This document shows positions 1-8,083 of a DNA stretch of 64,000 nucleotides, piece by piece (the stretch's first letter is position 1; every line of letters begins with the position of its first letter). Origin of the DNA: Aequorivita xiaoshiensis (GTDB lineage Bacteria > Bacteroidota > Bacteroidia > Flavobacteriales > Flavobacteriaceae); contig NZ_JAIRBB010000010.1 of assembly GCF_022008395.1 (NCBI RefSeq), positions 47,479 through 111,478 on the forward strand, given 5' to 3'. The notes beneath the pieces were generated by a model. That model did no database searches. It saw only the letters and a program-made list of their open reading frames with translations, and was not told the DNA's origin. A program made the position numbers and the translations under genes.

Positions 1-1
1 A

Positions 2-85
2 AAAGAAGGTGACTGTTGCGTTTACTGTTCTTATGGTTCTTTGCCCTGTCCTCCTATCCAGTTAACAAGAAAAGATGAATGCTGA
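2..85 (+). CDS. GDCCVxC domain-containing protein, C-terminal end (cut by window edge)
   Basis: Frame 2 from the left edge reads through to a TGA at 83-85. It encodes a Cys-rich tail with the motif GDCCVYC (about 11-28), then CPP and a final Cys. This matches the GDCCVxC family, whose members are small proteins with Cys or selenocysteine; here Cys codons are used. The family often sits beside heavy-metal resistance genes, and the next gene is a metal-efflux ATPase on the same strand 60 bases downstream, so a role in metal binding or handling is likely (inference). The N-terminus lies outside the window. Confidence 0.72.
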   Translation, partial: KEGDCCVYCSYGSLPCPPIQLTRKDEC

Positions 86-144
86 TGCAAATGCAATTCC
101 TGTGCATAACCTTTTAAAGTATCTTTAAAGAAAATTTTAATAAA

Positions 145-2049
145 ATGAAAGCAGCTACATCCCGGCACTTAAGCCCAAAAGTTAATAAAGAAAAAACAGG
201 CTGGAAAACCCACTGGGACCTTCTGCTTGCCTTGCTGATTTTGGTTATACTGTTAACATTGGAATATGGGTTTAACCTCGACATACCCACTATACCTTTA
301 TTGGCAATTAACCTCATTGCTTATATTCTCGCCGGAAGAAAAGTTTTAGATCTCGCTTGGCGAAAGTCAAAAAGAGGCGATTTCTTCAATGAATTTGTAT
401 TGATGAGTGTGGCAACAATCGGCGCATTCATCATTGGAGAATATGAAGAAGGTGTTGCCGTAATGGTATTTTACCAAATAGGCGAATGGTTTCAGGACTC
501 GGCAGTTAAGCGCGCCAAAAGAAGCATTAAAGCCTTGCTTGATATAAGGCCTGATGAAGTTATCGTTCTAAGAAACGGAAAATCACAGGTTATACATCCT
601 TCAGAAGTAGAAATAGGAGAAAAGATACAAGTGAAACCTGGTGAAAAGGTTGCCTTGGATGGTGATCTCATTTCTGAAAAAGCCTCTTTCAACACTGCGG
701 CATTAACAGGGGAGAGCAAACCAGATACCAAATATAAAGGTGAACAGGTACTGGCCGGGATGATCAATCAAAACACACTTGCAGAAGTAAAGGTAACCGC
801 CCTGTTTAGGGATAGTAAACTCAGCAAAATCTTGGAAATGGTACAGGATGCCACCGCACGTAAATCACAGACCCAACTCTTCATATCCCGTTTTGCCAAA
901 GTATATACCCCAATCGTATTTTTCCTTGCACTGGCACTTTGTGTAACCCCAATATTTTTTGTGGATGATTATGTGTTTCGGGAATGGTTTTATCGTGCCT
1001 TGGTATTCTTGGTGATCAGTTGCCCCTGTGCATTGGTTGTTTCCATACCTCTGGGCTACTTTGGAGGTATCGGCCTTGCTTCCCGAAATGGAATCCTGTT
1101 CAAAGGCGGAAACTATTTGGATGTTATGACCCAAGTAAAAACAGTGGTGATGGACAAAACAGGCACCTTGACCAAAGGGGTCTTTAAAGTTCAGCAAGTA
1201 GTACCCCAAGGAATTGAAAAAGAAGAACTGATCAAAGTAGCAGCAGCTTTGGAAAAGAACTCGACCCATCCCATAGCCATAGCTGTAACGGATTATGCCG
1301 ATAATAAACACCAAGGCCTACAAACTTCAAACATTGAAGAAATAGCAGGACACGGCTTGAAAGGCATCGTTGGTAATAAGGAAGTATTGGCTGGAAACCT
1401 TAAACTTTTAAAGAAATATGACATAGCTTATCCTGCCGAAGTCGAACAGATTGTAGATACCATAGTGGTATTGTCCATTGATAATAAGTACGCCGGTTAT
1501 ATCACTATTGCCGATGAAATAAAGGAAGATGCATATCAGGCCATCAAGGAAATGCACCGTCTAAACATAAAAACCGTAATGTTATCTGGTGATAAACAAA
1601 CAGTGGTAGATCAGGTGGCAAAAGTTTTGGGAATTGATGAAGCTTATGGTGGCCTGCTTCCGGACGAAAAAGTGGAGAAAGTGGAGGCTCTTAAAAAAGA
1701 AGGAGTAAAATTGGCCTTTGTAGGCGATGGTGTTAACGATGCTCCGGTTATTGCCCTCGCCGATGTTGGTATTGCAATGGGCGGTCTCGGTAGTGATGCC
1801 ACCATCGAAACAGCAGATGTAGTTATTCAAAACGACCAGCCGTCAAAGATCGTTGCAGCAATAAAGGCGGGTAAAATCACCAAAAACATTGTCTGGCAAA
1901 ATATCATTCTCGCTATGACAGTCAAAATTATAGTACTTGCATTAGGTGCAGGCGGTGTTGCTACTTTATGGGAAGCCGTTATCGCAGATGTGGGTGTAGC
2001 TCTTTTGGCTATATTGAATGCTGTGAGAATACAACGGAAGGATTTATAA
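145..2049 (+). CDS. Heavy-metal P-type ATPase (Zn/Cd/Pb class), ZntA/CadA-like
   Basis: Inner-membrane P1B ATPase that would export Zn, Cd or Pb from the cytoplasm. Visible in order: membrane segments near residues 25-62 and 83-113, actuator TGE (188-190), metal-site CPC (C293-P294-C295), phosphorylated Asp in DKTGTLT (D337), the P1B HP pair (H375-P376), hinge GDGVNDAP (527-534), and a last helix with Asp in IADVGVA. CPC plus that Asp fits the Zn/Cd/Pb subclass rather than Cu. No N-terminal HMA domain or CxxC is present, so at 634 residues it is shorter than E. coli ZntA. It follows the GDCCVxC gene, and base composition is richer in G+C than the glycan genes further on, consistent with an acquired metal-resistance unit. 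Confidence 0.93.
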   Translation: MKAATSRHLSPKVNKEKTGWKTHWDLLLALLILVILLTLEYGFNLDIPTIPLLAINLIAYILAGRKVLDLAWRKSKRGDFFNEFVLMSVATIGAFIIGEYEEGVAVMVFYQIGEWFQDSAVKRAKRSIKALLDIRPDEVIVLRNGKSQVIHPSEVEIGEKIQVKPGEKVALDGDLISEKASFNTAALTGESKPDTKYKGEQVLAGMINQNTLAEVKVTALFRDSKLSKILEMVQDATARKSQTQLFISRFAKVYTPIVFFLALALCVTPIFFVDDYVFREWFYRALVFLVISCPCALVVSIPLGYFGGIGLASRNGILFKGGNYLDVMTQVKTVVMDKTGTLTKGVFKVQQVVPQGIEKEELIKVAAALEKNSTHPIAIAVTDYADNKHQGLQTSNIEEIAGHGLKGIVGNKEVLAGNLKLLKKYDIAYPAEVEQIVDTIVVLSIDNKYAGYITIADEIKEDAYQAIKEMHRLNIKTVMLSGDKQTVVDQVAKVLGIDEAYGGLLPDEKVEKVEALKKEGVKLAFVGDGVNDAPVIALADVGIAMGGLGSDATIETADVVIQNDQPSKIVAAIKAGKITKNIVWQNIILAMTVKIIVLALGAGGVATLWEAVIADVGVALLAILNAVRIQRKDL

Positions 2050-2102
2050 CATCCGCATACTTATCTTGGCTTCAAAAAGATTGTTTTTCTCGAACGAAAA
2101 AA

Positions 2103-2150
2103 ATGTTCCTTGCTCTGGCGGTTGTTGCTATGTTCGCTTCAAAAACTTAA
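2103..2150 (+). pseudogene. Possible signal-peptide remnant of a lost secreted protein
   Basis: Just after the ATPase gene, the frame reads ERTKK-type basic residues, then MFLALAVVAMFAS, then a stop at 2148-2150. Basic residues followed by an Ala/Val/Leu core resemble the start of a flavobacterial lipoprotein or secreted protein, but nothing follows it. It may be a truncated leftover of the resistance unit, or chance. Confidence 0.22.
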
Positions 2151-2532
2151 TAGACAACCCAGATGTCATTTATAAATTGCTCATTCCTCTACTGATATTT
2201 TTATTGTGATATTTTTTATTGGTCAAATCCTCAGGCAAATCCCTAAAGTTTAGCTATTCAGACAGGGTAAGCCTGACATTAACTACTACGGCAAGAAATT
2301 CACCTATTTCATTAGCCATTGCCGTTTCTGCTTTTTTTTATGAACCATTAATAGCATTATCATTAATTATTGAACCATTGGTTGAACTTCCAGTTTGGTT
2401 TTGACATCACAAATAATATTGTATTATTGTGCTTAATATACTGACCCTAATTTCCTCACCACTAAAGCTAACCTTATTCCTTCTATAGCGGAATTAGATG
2501 ATTCCAATTTAAGGAAAAAAACCCACCGCACA

Positions 2533-2617
2533 GCCATTTGCTTCCAGTCGGTTCTTTTCGTTCGTTCGTGCCTCACTCTCTACAATCACCCACTTTCAGC
2601 AACGCGCAGCAAGAGTA
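2533..2617. repeat. 85-bp direct repeat, copy 1
   Basis: Begins GCCATTTGCTT and ends AAGAGTA. It is nearly identical to 3019-3103: both share TTCTTTTCGTTCG, then GTGCCT, then ACAATCACCCACTTTCAGCAA. Only scattered substitutions and short indels separate the copies. The tract is not in a supported gene; strand of function is unknown. Confidence 0.8.
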
Positions 2618-3018
2618 CTCCTTCAATCGGTTCCGTTGCTCTCCACCTCAATCAGTCGCACCCTTGCTTTTTCCCACGCGCATCCAAACGCAGGTAAAGC
2701 GGTGTTCGTCAGTCCTTCCGCTTTGTTCCGCAAAAACATATCTGCAAGGGTAAAATGAACTCCCTGCGGTCGCCCTTGCATATACCGTTCACTTGCCAGG
2801 TGTCTTGCGCTCCAGTGGGTGCTCGCCACCTGCCGTTCACTTGTTTTGCTTCACACGCTACTCTCCTTCCTCACCCGTGGCTACTCCATCCCCCCAAACC
2901 CTAATAAGGTGTTCGCTGCGCTCACCACTTTTTTAATTGGGGGTCTGCCGCCACTTGTTAATTGTGCGAGCCTGCGGGTCGCTTCGGGCTGATCGGGCTG
3001 TCACGTTTTTTGCAATCC

Positions 3019-3103
3019 GCCATTTGCTTTCAGTAGGTTCTTTTCGTTCGATCGTGCCTCTCTCTCTACAATCACCCACTTTCAGCAACCCGCGCAAGAG
3101 TAG
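3019..3103. repeat. 85-bp direct repeat, copy 2
   Basis: Second copy of the tract at 2533-2617, in the same orientation and about 486 bases downstream. It carries the same shared core ACAATCACCCACTTTCAG and the same AAGAGTA end. Confidence 0.8.
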
Positions 3104-3966
3104 CTCATTCTCTCCACTACACGAGCCTACGTACCTCCATTTCGCAATGCCATTAAATTCACTTCAATCTTTTTTTGACGATTTTATACTCAATAAAAAC
3201 ACTTCAATTAGATAGATGTCAAGGCATTGCTCCATTCCGGCTCCGGCATCGTTTCGTTGCGTTCAATCGCTACCCTTGCCTTTCCCTACCCGGAAGCAAA
3301 AAATCGCGCCAGCCCTGCCGTAAACGGTAGGCGTCTGCCGCCCTCCTTCCTCGGGCTTCTGCAGCCACCACCCTTGCTCCGCTCGCAGGCGGCTCGCATT
3401 ATACTTCCAGCAATCCATTCCGTTACTCTCCATTCCTTGCTTCCACTATAGCTCCGCTTTGGTTTACCTGCCCAATAAAATTCAATCGAATCAGAATAAA
3501 CATCCACTTGATCATTTAAGAATGGTCATCTGATAATCATTGTTGACTCCGATTAATTTCTATTTAAAACGAACTTCCGACTTGAATATGAAACTTACCA
3601 CTATCTGACTTCTACAATCAAATACATTATCCCTATTCATCCGATTTACTTAAAAACAATAACCCCACTTTTAATTCGGAATCAAATCAACATTTCGTTA
3701 TAGAGAAGTAAAAACTCCAACATAAAGCAAAGGTACAGGCGTGCGGATGCGAGAGCTGCAAGGGTTCGCTTCGCCTGTTTTAAAAAAAAATCTCCACCCT
3801 CGCTTCTTGCTTGCATTCAAATTTTCACTGTTAATGATACTATGGTTTCCACCTGATTGTTACGCTCTTAACACACGGGTAGTATTTTTTTTAACAGCCC
3901 TTGCATCAGTCGCACCGATCCTGTGGCATAAGGCATTATGTTCAAGTTTTTATTTAGAGTCCGTTT

Positions 3967-4117
3967 AGGCAGCCGGTGGTTGTTGGCGGGCATACGCACC
4001 TCGGGCAGTCCGTTCTTCATTGGTGTGCATTACGTAGGCTTCAAGGAGTATACGTTGCGCATCCTTTGGCTAGAGTGCTGCCTCACAGAGCTCCCTTTTT
4101 AGGGGGCTCTTTTTTTT
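3967..4117 (+). ncRNA. Candidate structured RNA with intrinsic terminator
   Basis: AGGCAGC at 3967-3973 pairs perfectly with GCTGCCT at 4077-4083, closing a G+C-rich interior of about 100 nt. Immediately after it comes a strong intrinsic terminator (4088-4117). No open frame fits this interval. A closing stem plus terminator looks like the 3' part of a small RNA transcribed rightward. I recognise no named RNA family, and the 5' end is not defined. Confidence 0.4.
4088..4117 (+). terminator. Rho-independent terminator
   Basis: GAGCTCCC (4088-4095) pairs with GGGGGCTC (4102-4109) through eight pairs with one G-U, around a T-rich loop, followed by eight T (4110-4117). It has no gene directly upstream, so it probably ends the candidate RNA at 3967. 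Confidence 0.8.
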
Positions 4118-4158
4118 AGTCGTTCCCCTAAAAATTAATAAAAGAGGTCAGCAAAGAT

Positions 4159-4293
4159 AGGCGGGTTGCCCCATTCTTCAGCCACCACGGGTTTTCAAGG
4201 TCAAGCCCTCCGGGTTTTGATGAAAATCTCCATCCGCCTCTGGCTGGATAGTATTTTCATTCAAAAACCTTGACAACCCCAGCAAACCCGCCT
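4159..4293. repeat. 135-nt nested imperfect palindrome
   Basis: Four nested arm pairs are visible: AGGCGGGTT (4159-4167) with AACCCGCCT (4285-4293); TCAAGGT (4195-4201) with ACCTTGA (4267-4273); TTTTGATGAAAAT (4215-4227) with its complement at 4253-4266 with one bulged T; and ATCC/GCC (4232-4238) with GGC/GGAT (4242-4249). The arms are in order, so the whole folds as one long bulged hairpin. It has no T-tract for termination. It could be a folded single-strand DNA site, as in transfer origins or recombination sites, or an RNA leader for the DUF6943 gene 61 bases downstream. Confidence 0.75.
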
Positions 4294-4353
4294 AAACGAA
4301 AGCTTTCTCTTTTCTTTTTTTTCGCTTCTGATTTTCTCTTCTGAAAAAAATTA

Positions 4354-4827
4354 ATGCGAAGCAAAAAGAAGCCAATTCTAAAAAGCTTTTATATGAAAAC
4401 GTTCCGAATCAAAACTCACAGACTACCCCTCACCTATTCCAAACCACATTTCTTTATACTCAATAAAGGATTAAACAGTGGAAAACCATTAAAGGAATCT
4501 TGTCCGAATTGCTTTGTCTGCACTACAACCGGCGAAATCCACAGAGATTTTATGTACTGGTTATGTTCCGGATTATGGAAATCAAAATCATTCCATTACT
4601 TTTTGAAAGGATCCGTGATTCCGTCTATAACCATTGGAGATGTGAAAACCCATCTTGAGAAAAGTGAATCTATCGCATCCAGAAATTTTGAAAGATTCAA
4701 CCAATCCATCCAAGCCCTAAAATCTTTAGAACTCAATGAACAAAAACTAAAGCTGACTCTAAAACTGATTGATACCGCGAAAAAGGCCATCCTTCGACAA
4801 CTGATGTATAAATCAGATGCATTTTAA
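4354..4827 (+). CDS. DUF6943 family protein
   Basis: Small cytoplasmic protein of unknown function. The block from about residue 14 (MKTFRIKTH), through the aromatic HFFILNKGLNSGKPL (about 32-46) and the Cys pair in CPNCFVC (50-56), to FMYWLCSGLW (66-75) and GSVIPSITIGD (86-96) matches what I recall of DUF6943, a Bacteroidota family. The C-terminal third is a likely coiled or helical region. The start at 4354 is uncertain; ATG at 4393 fits the family start better. It lies 61 bases after the large palindrome and 177 bases before the DUF6266 gene, on the same strand, and these two families appear to belong to one unit here. Confidence 0.7.
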   Translation: MRSKKKPILKSFYMKTFRIKTHRLPLTYSKPHFFILNKGLNSGKPLKESCPNCFVCTTTGEIHRDFMYWLCSGLWKSKSFHYFLKGSVIPSITIGDVKTHLEKSESIASRNFERFNQSIQALKSLELNEQKLKLTLKLIDTAKKAILRQLMYKSDAF

Positions 4828-5004
4828 ACTCTTCATTTATAAGAAAATCCATTTCTGAAAGGCAAAACAAAGCAAGTAAAAGCAACACCCCCCGCTACCA
4901 GAGCTCCGCACATTAATTGAAGTAATTTAGATGTATAAGGACGACGCCGTATAAAGTCCGTGCCAAGTCCGAATATTTGTTTAACCCATTAATACATAAA
5001 AATT
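4828..5004 (+). promoter_or_regulatory. Leader region before the DUF6266 gene
   Basis: A 177-base gap with a run of six C, GACGACGCCGTA and two AAGTCCG words (about 4957 and 4968). AATATTTG near 4973 differs from the Bacteroidota -7 consensus TAnnTTTG by one base. No terminator separates it from the DUF6943 gene. Confidence 0.25.
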
Positions 5005-5646
5005 ATGGCAATTATCAATCAAGGTATTCTCGGTGGTGTATCTGGAAAAATCGGGAATGTAATCGGTGGGACCTGGAAGGGCATCGATTACCTAAGAATC
5101 AAACCTTCCAGTGTAGCGAACCCCAAAACTGAAGGACAATTAGACCAGCGATCTAAGTTTGCCAAAGTGCTTCATTTCCTTCAGCCGATGACAGATTTCC
5201 TACGAGTAGGTTTTAAGCAATACGCAATCAAAATGACCGAATTCAACGCTGCGATGTCTTACAACCTGTTTAACGCTGTACTTGGAGCGTATCCAAACTA
5301 CACGATAGATTATCCCAACGCATTGGTGAGCCGCGGAAATCTAAAAGGTGTAGCCAATGGAACTGCGGCTTCAACAACTCCAGCAGAAATTGACATTACT
5401 TGGGATGATAACTCTGGTAGCGGAAACGCACTTGCGACCGACAAATCTCTAATCCTAATCTTGAATCCGGACAAGAAAGAGAGTATTTACACTACAAGTG
5501 GTCCCGCAAGGCCAATCGGATCTGAAACCCTAACATTGCCGGCCGAATATACCGGAGACGTTGTAGAGGTGTATTTAGGATTTGTTTCAGCAGATGGCAC
5601 AAAAGTTTCCAATAGTACCCATTTAGGTTCTGTAACAGTTGCGTAA
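5005..5646 (+). CDS. DUF6266 family protein
   Basis: 213 residues, no signal peptide or membrane helix. The N-terminal GILGGVSGKIGNVIGG (8-23), then WKGIDYLR, the KPSSVANPKT segment, the FLQPMTDFLRVGFK segment, and the C-terminal YLGFVSADG followed by a terminal GSVTVA are hallmarks of DUF6266, a Bacteroidota family often present in several copies per genome. The function is unknown. Gly-rich start, soluble beta-rich C-terminal half and multicopy habit suggest a structural or secreted-machine part, but this is not shown. Start at 5005 is supported by the family's conserved first residues. A terminator follows at 5668. Base composition is higher in G+C than the downstream genes. Confidence 0.85.
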   Translation: MAIINQGILGGVSGKIGNVIGGTWKGIDYLRIKPSSVANPKTEGQLDQRSKFAKVLHFLQPMTDFLRVGFKQYAIKMTEFNAAMSYNLFNAVLGAYPNYTIDYPNALVSRGNLKGVANGTAASTTPAEIDITWDDNSGSGNALATDKSLILILNPDKKESIYTTSGPARPIGSETLTLPAEYTGDVVEVYLGFVSADGTKVSNSTHLGSVTVA

Positions 5647-5667
5647 AAGCGATTGACGTTTTCTTCG

Positions 5668-5698
5668 AAAACCGTTCTCATTTGAGGGCGGTTTTTTT
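5668..5698 (+). terminator. Rho-independent terminator after the DUF6266 gene
   Basis: ACCGTTCTCA pairs with TGAGGGCGGT (with two G-U pairs), followed by seven T. It lies 22 bases after the stop codon. Confidence 0.75.
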
Positions 5699-5898
5699 AT
5701 TTTTACCACCTCATCTTGCCTATCTTTATTCCTTCATTAGTCAAAAGTAAATAGTTTTTGTTGCTTATACGTTGCCTAAACCTCGTAACTCCTTTATAGA
5801 CAAGGCTAGAAAGATATTGCATCGGAAAGTAAATGACAGCCATATTCTCAAGATGTTAATCAAAGTCATATAGTTAACTTTACAAACTCACTTTAATA

Positions 5899-7116
5899 AT
5901 GATTCATTACAAAAACTTCATATTATCTACTTGTTTAGCGATGGCTTCGCTAACAGTAGCTGCTCAAGATTGTACAACTCTAACGACAGAGCAAGCTAAG
6001 GCTGAAATCGCAAACATTCCCGGAGAAACCATGGGGCAGAAACTTGAGAGTTTGCTCTTTTGGTCGCAAGAAGAAAAAGAGAGACGCTTTCCTATAATGC
6101 ACGAACTTTATCCTAGCATATTTGTTTCAGGAGCTAGTGAAAGTTCTTCATTAGAAAAAACTGAAAATATTACACCAATTTGGGATGATAAAACAACTTT
6201 AACTTCATATATGAGCGACAATCACGTTCAAGGAGTAATTGTAATTCAAAACAATAAAATTAAACTCGAAGTGTATTCAAATGGAATTGATAAAGAAACC
6301 TTGTGGACTTCCTTTTCTGTTGCCAAATCTGTTTCTTCTATGTTAGTTGGAGTTGCACTAAAAGAAGGTGACATTGAAAGTTTAGACGATCCTTTAAAAA
6401 AATATATAAGTGAACTAGATGGATACGATTATGGAGAAGTAAGTGTACGACAATTACTAAATATGACTTCAGGAATTGCTTGGAATGAAGACTATGAAGA
6501 TCATAATTCGGATGTGGCTCAAATGTACTTACAGCCTTGTGAAGGTACCGAGTCGCATATACTAACTTATATGAAGCAATTAAAATTTTCAAATAAACCT
6601 GGCACTACTTGGAATTACAGTACTGGTGAAACCGATTTAGTCGGGATACTAGTTCAAAAAGCTACCGGAAAGAGTTTGGCTGAATACCTTTCTGAAAAAA
6701 TCTGGAAACCATGGGGAATGGAGCACTGCGCGTACTGGCTTGCTGACGAATGCAGCAATGAAAATATTGGCGGCAGCGGTCTTTCAGCTAGTCTTAGGGA
6801 TTTTGCACGCTTAGGAACACTTATGCTAAGTGAAAGCAAATTAAAGGATAATAAAATTCTAGCTGAAGAATGGGTAAAAGATGCCACTTCTATTCTATAT
6901 AAAACAAACGAGCAAGGTGACGGGTACGGATATTTGTGGTGGCGTTCCAATAGCGGAAGCTATGCTGCTGTAGGTATATTCGGACAGATGATTTATATCG
7001 ACCCCAGTAAAGATCTTGTAATCGCGCAAACTGCAGCTTGGCCAAAAGCTAGTTCAAAAGAACTAGTTGAAGGCCGTAAAGAATTTGTAAATGCAGTAAT
7101 AAGAGCTTTGGAATAA
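5899..7116 (+). CDS. Secreted serine hydrolase, beta-lactamase class C-like family
   Basis: 405 residues with a signal peptide ending in VAAQ (about residue 23), so exported to the periplasm. The penicillin-binding-protein-like fold is indicated by the nucleophile motif S140-V-A-K143 and by Y240-S-T, the position of the family's YxN motif; the third element is replaced by FGQ in VGIFGQMIYIDP, as in the 6-aminohexanoate-dimer hydrolase/esterase subgroup. It probably cleaves an amide or ester bond; a true beta-lactamase role is not implied. It is a single-gene unit, facing nagB. TAACTTTA at 5875-5882 resembles a -7 promoter element. Confidence 0.88.
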   Translation: MIHYKNFILSTCLAMASLTVAAQDCTTLTTEQAKAEIANIPGETMGQKLESLLFWSQEEKERRFPIMHELYPSIFVSGASESSSLEKTENITPIWDDKTTLTSYMSDNHVQGVIVIQNNKIKLEVYSNGIDKETLWTSFSVAKSVSSMLVGVALKEGDIESLDDPLKKYISELDGYDYGEVSVRQLLNMTSGIAWNEDYEDHNSDVAQMYLQPCEGTESHILTYMKQLKFSNKPGTTWNYSTGETDLVGILVQKATGKSLAEYLSEKIWKPWGMEHCAYWLADECSNENIGGSGLSASLRDFARLGTLMLSESKLKDNKILAEEWVKDATSILYKTNEQGDGYGYLWWRSNSGSYAAVGIFGQMIYIDPSKDLVIAQTAAWPKASSKELVEGRKEFVNAVIRALE

Positions 7117-7141
7117 TTCTTATAATAGAGAATAAAGCAAG

Positions 7142-7927
7142 CTATTTCTGTATCATTGCTGCTGCTTCTCTATCGAGTATGTATTCCACTTGTGGTAACG
7201 ATTGAAGTATAGATGACGGAACATCAGTAGCGATGGTACCGTTAAGTGCTTTCTTAATTATTTCAGATTTCCTTTCTCCTAATGCTAGCAATAATATTTT
7301 TTTAGCTTGAACAATGGTATTAATCCCCATCGTAATAGCCTGATAAGGAACATTATCTAAATCTCCAAAATTCTCGATAGCATCTTCCCTTGTTAGCGGA
7401 TGTAAATCGATTAATCTCGTAATGGAATCAAATTTAGAACCTGGCTCATTAAAACCAATATGGCCGTTTCTACCAATGCCTAACAACTGCAAATCTAAGC
7501 CACCATAGCTCTTGATTTTATTTTCGTAATCTAAGCAGTATTCACTTATTTGGTTTGAAGAGCAGTCTGTATGTGGAATGTGAATATTTTCTTGTGTAAT
7601 GTCAACATGATTAAACAAGTTGTTATTCATAAAATAAGTATAGCTCTGCTCGTCATTTACACTTATTGGATAGTACTCGTCCAGGTTAAAACTAACAACA
7701 TTGCTAAAGCTCAAGCCTTCATACTTATGTAAACGAATCAATTCCTGATAAACCATTTTAGGTGTATTACCCGTAGCAAGACCTAAAATTGCGCGGTTAC
7801 CTTCTTTTTGTTTCTGAAGAATAAGATCTGCGATTTTATTTGCAGTGTATTTAGAAGCAAGAACAGCACTATCATAGACTGTTAACTTATCAAAATCAGG
7901 CTGTTTATTAGAGCTTTTAATCATCAC
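7142..7927 (-). CDS. nagB: Glucosamine-6-phosphate deaminase
   Basis: Converts glucosamine-6-phosphate to fructose-6-phosphate and ammonia in amino-sugar use. The 261 residues match the short single-domain NagB type (E. coli 266). Visible: phosphate loop LGLATGNTPK (49-58), catalytic FNLDEY with D83, and GRNGHIGFNEPG with H156 and E161. It is not fused to the extra C-terminal domain found in some Bacteroidota NagB proteins. It converges with the serine hydrolase gene, 25 bases apart, with no clear terminator. M1 and M2 are both ATG; either may be the start. Confidence 0.94.
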   Translation of the reverse strand: MMIKSSNKQPDFDKLTVYDSAVLASKYTANKIADLILQKQKEGNRAILGLATGNTPKMVYQELIRLHKYEGLSFSNVVSFNLDEYYPISVNDEQSYTYFMNNNLFNHVDITQENIHIPHTDCSSNQISEYCLDYENKIKSYGGLDLQLLGIGRNGHIGFNEPGSKFDSITRLIDLHPLTREDAIENFGDLDNVPYQAITMGINTIVQAKKILLLALGERKSEIIKKALNGTIATDVPSSILQSLPQVEYILDREAAAMIQK

Positions 7928-8083
7928 AATTCAATCAGATTTAACTGATTATATTTATTCAAGTTCAATTTAAAAAAGTGCGCAAAAATAACAACTTTAA
8001 AGGATTAGGCCCTAATTTAATACTTAAAAGAATGCTAAACTAATAATTTGAAACCAACTATTTAAAAGTTCTTTGCTATTTCG

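Larger units (their letters stand above)
2151..4353. other. Gene-free accessory stretch, 2.2 kb
   Basis: No convincing gene lies between the ATPase and the DUF6943 gene. Open frames of 60-92 codons occur on both strands at about 2.5-3.5 kb but lack ribosome sites, overlap each other and follow the higher G+C of the stretch. Contents: an 85-bp duplicated tract (2533-2617 and 3019-3103), recurring short words such as ATCAGTCGCACC (2649 and 3905), a candidate structured RNA with terminator (3967-4117) and a large nested palindrome (4159-4293). The base composition of 2.5-3.4 kb differs clearly from the AT-rich genes elsewhere, which suggests transfer. Confidence 0.6.

Noticed and set aside
865..1314. 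149-codon minus-strand frame inside the ATPase gene
   Set aside because: Shadow of the ATPase gene, whose motifs are complete on the plus strand.
2538..3507. Several 67-92 codon frames on both strands as genes
   Set aside because: They overlap each other, have no ribosome sites or recognisable domains, and follow the locally high G+C that lowers stop-codon frequency. The 2623-2829 minus frame is the most protein-like but still unsupported.
3741..3968. 75-codon plus-strand frame
   Set aside because: No family or leader, poly-A/T runs inside, and it ends at the candidate RNA. Treated as non-coding.
4159..4293. Integron attC site
   Set aside because: Bulged hairpin resembles one, but I could not find the conserved GTTRRRY/RYYYAAC boxes and no integrase is in view.
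1..5700. Insertion sequence or integrase explaining the accessory region
   Set aside because: No transposase, integrase or terminal inverted repeats could be found in this part; mobility is inferred from composition and gene content only.
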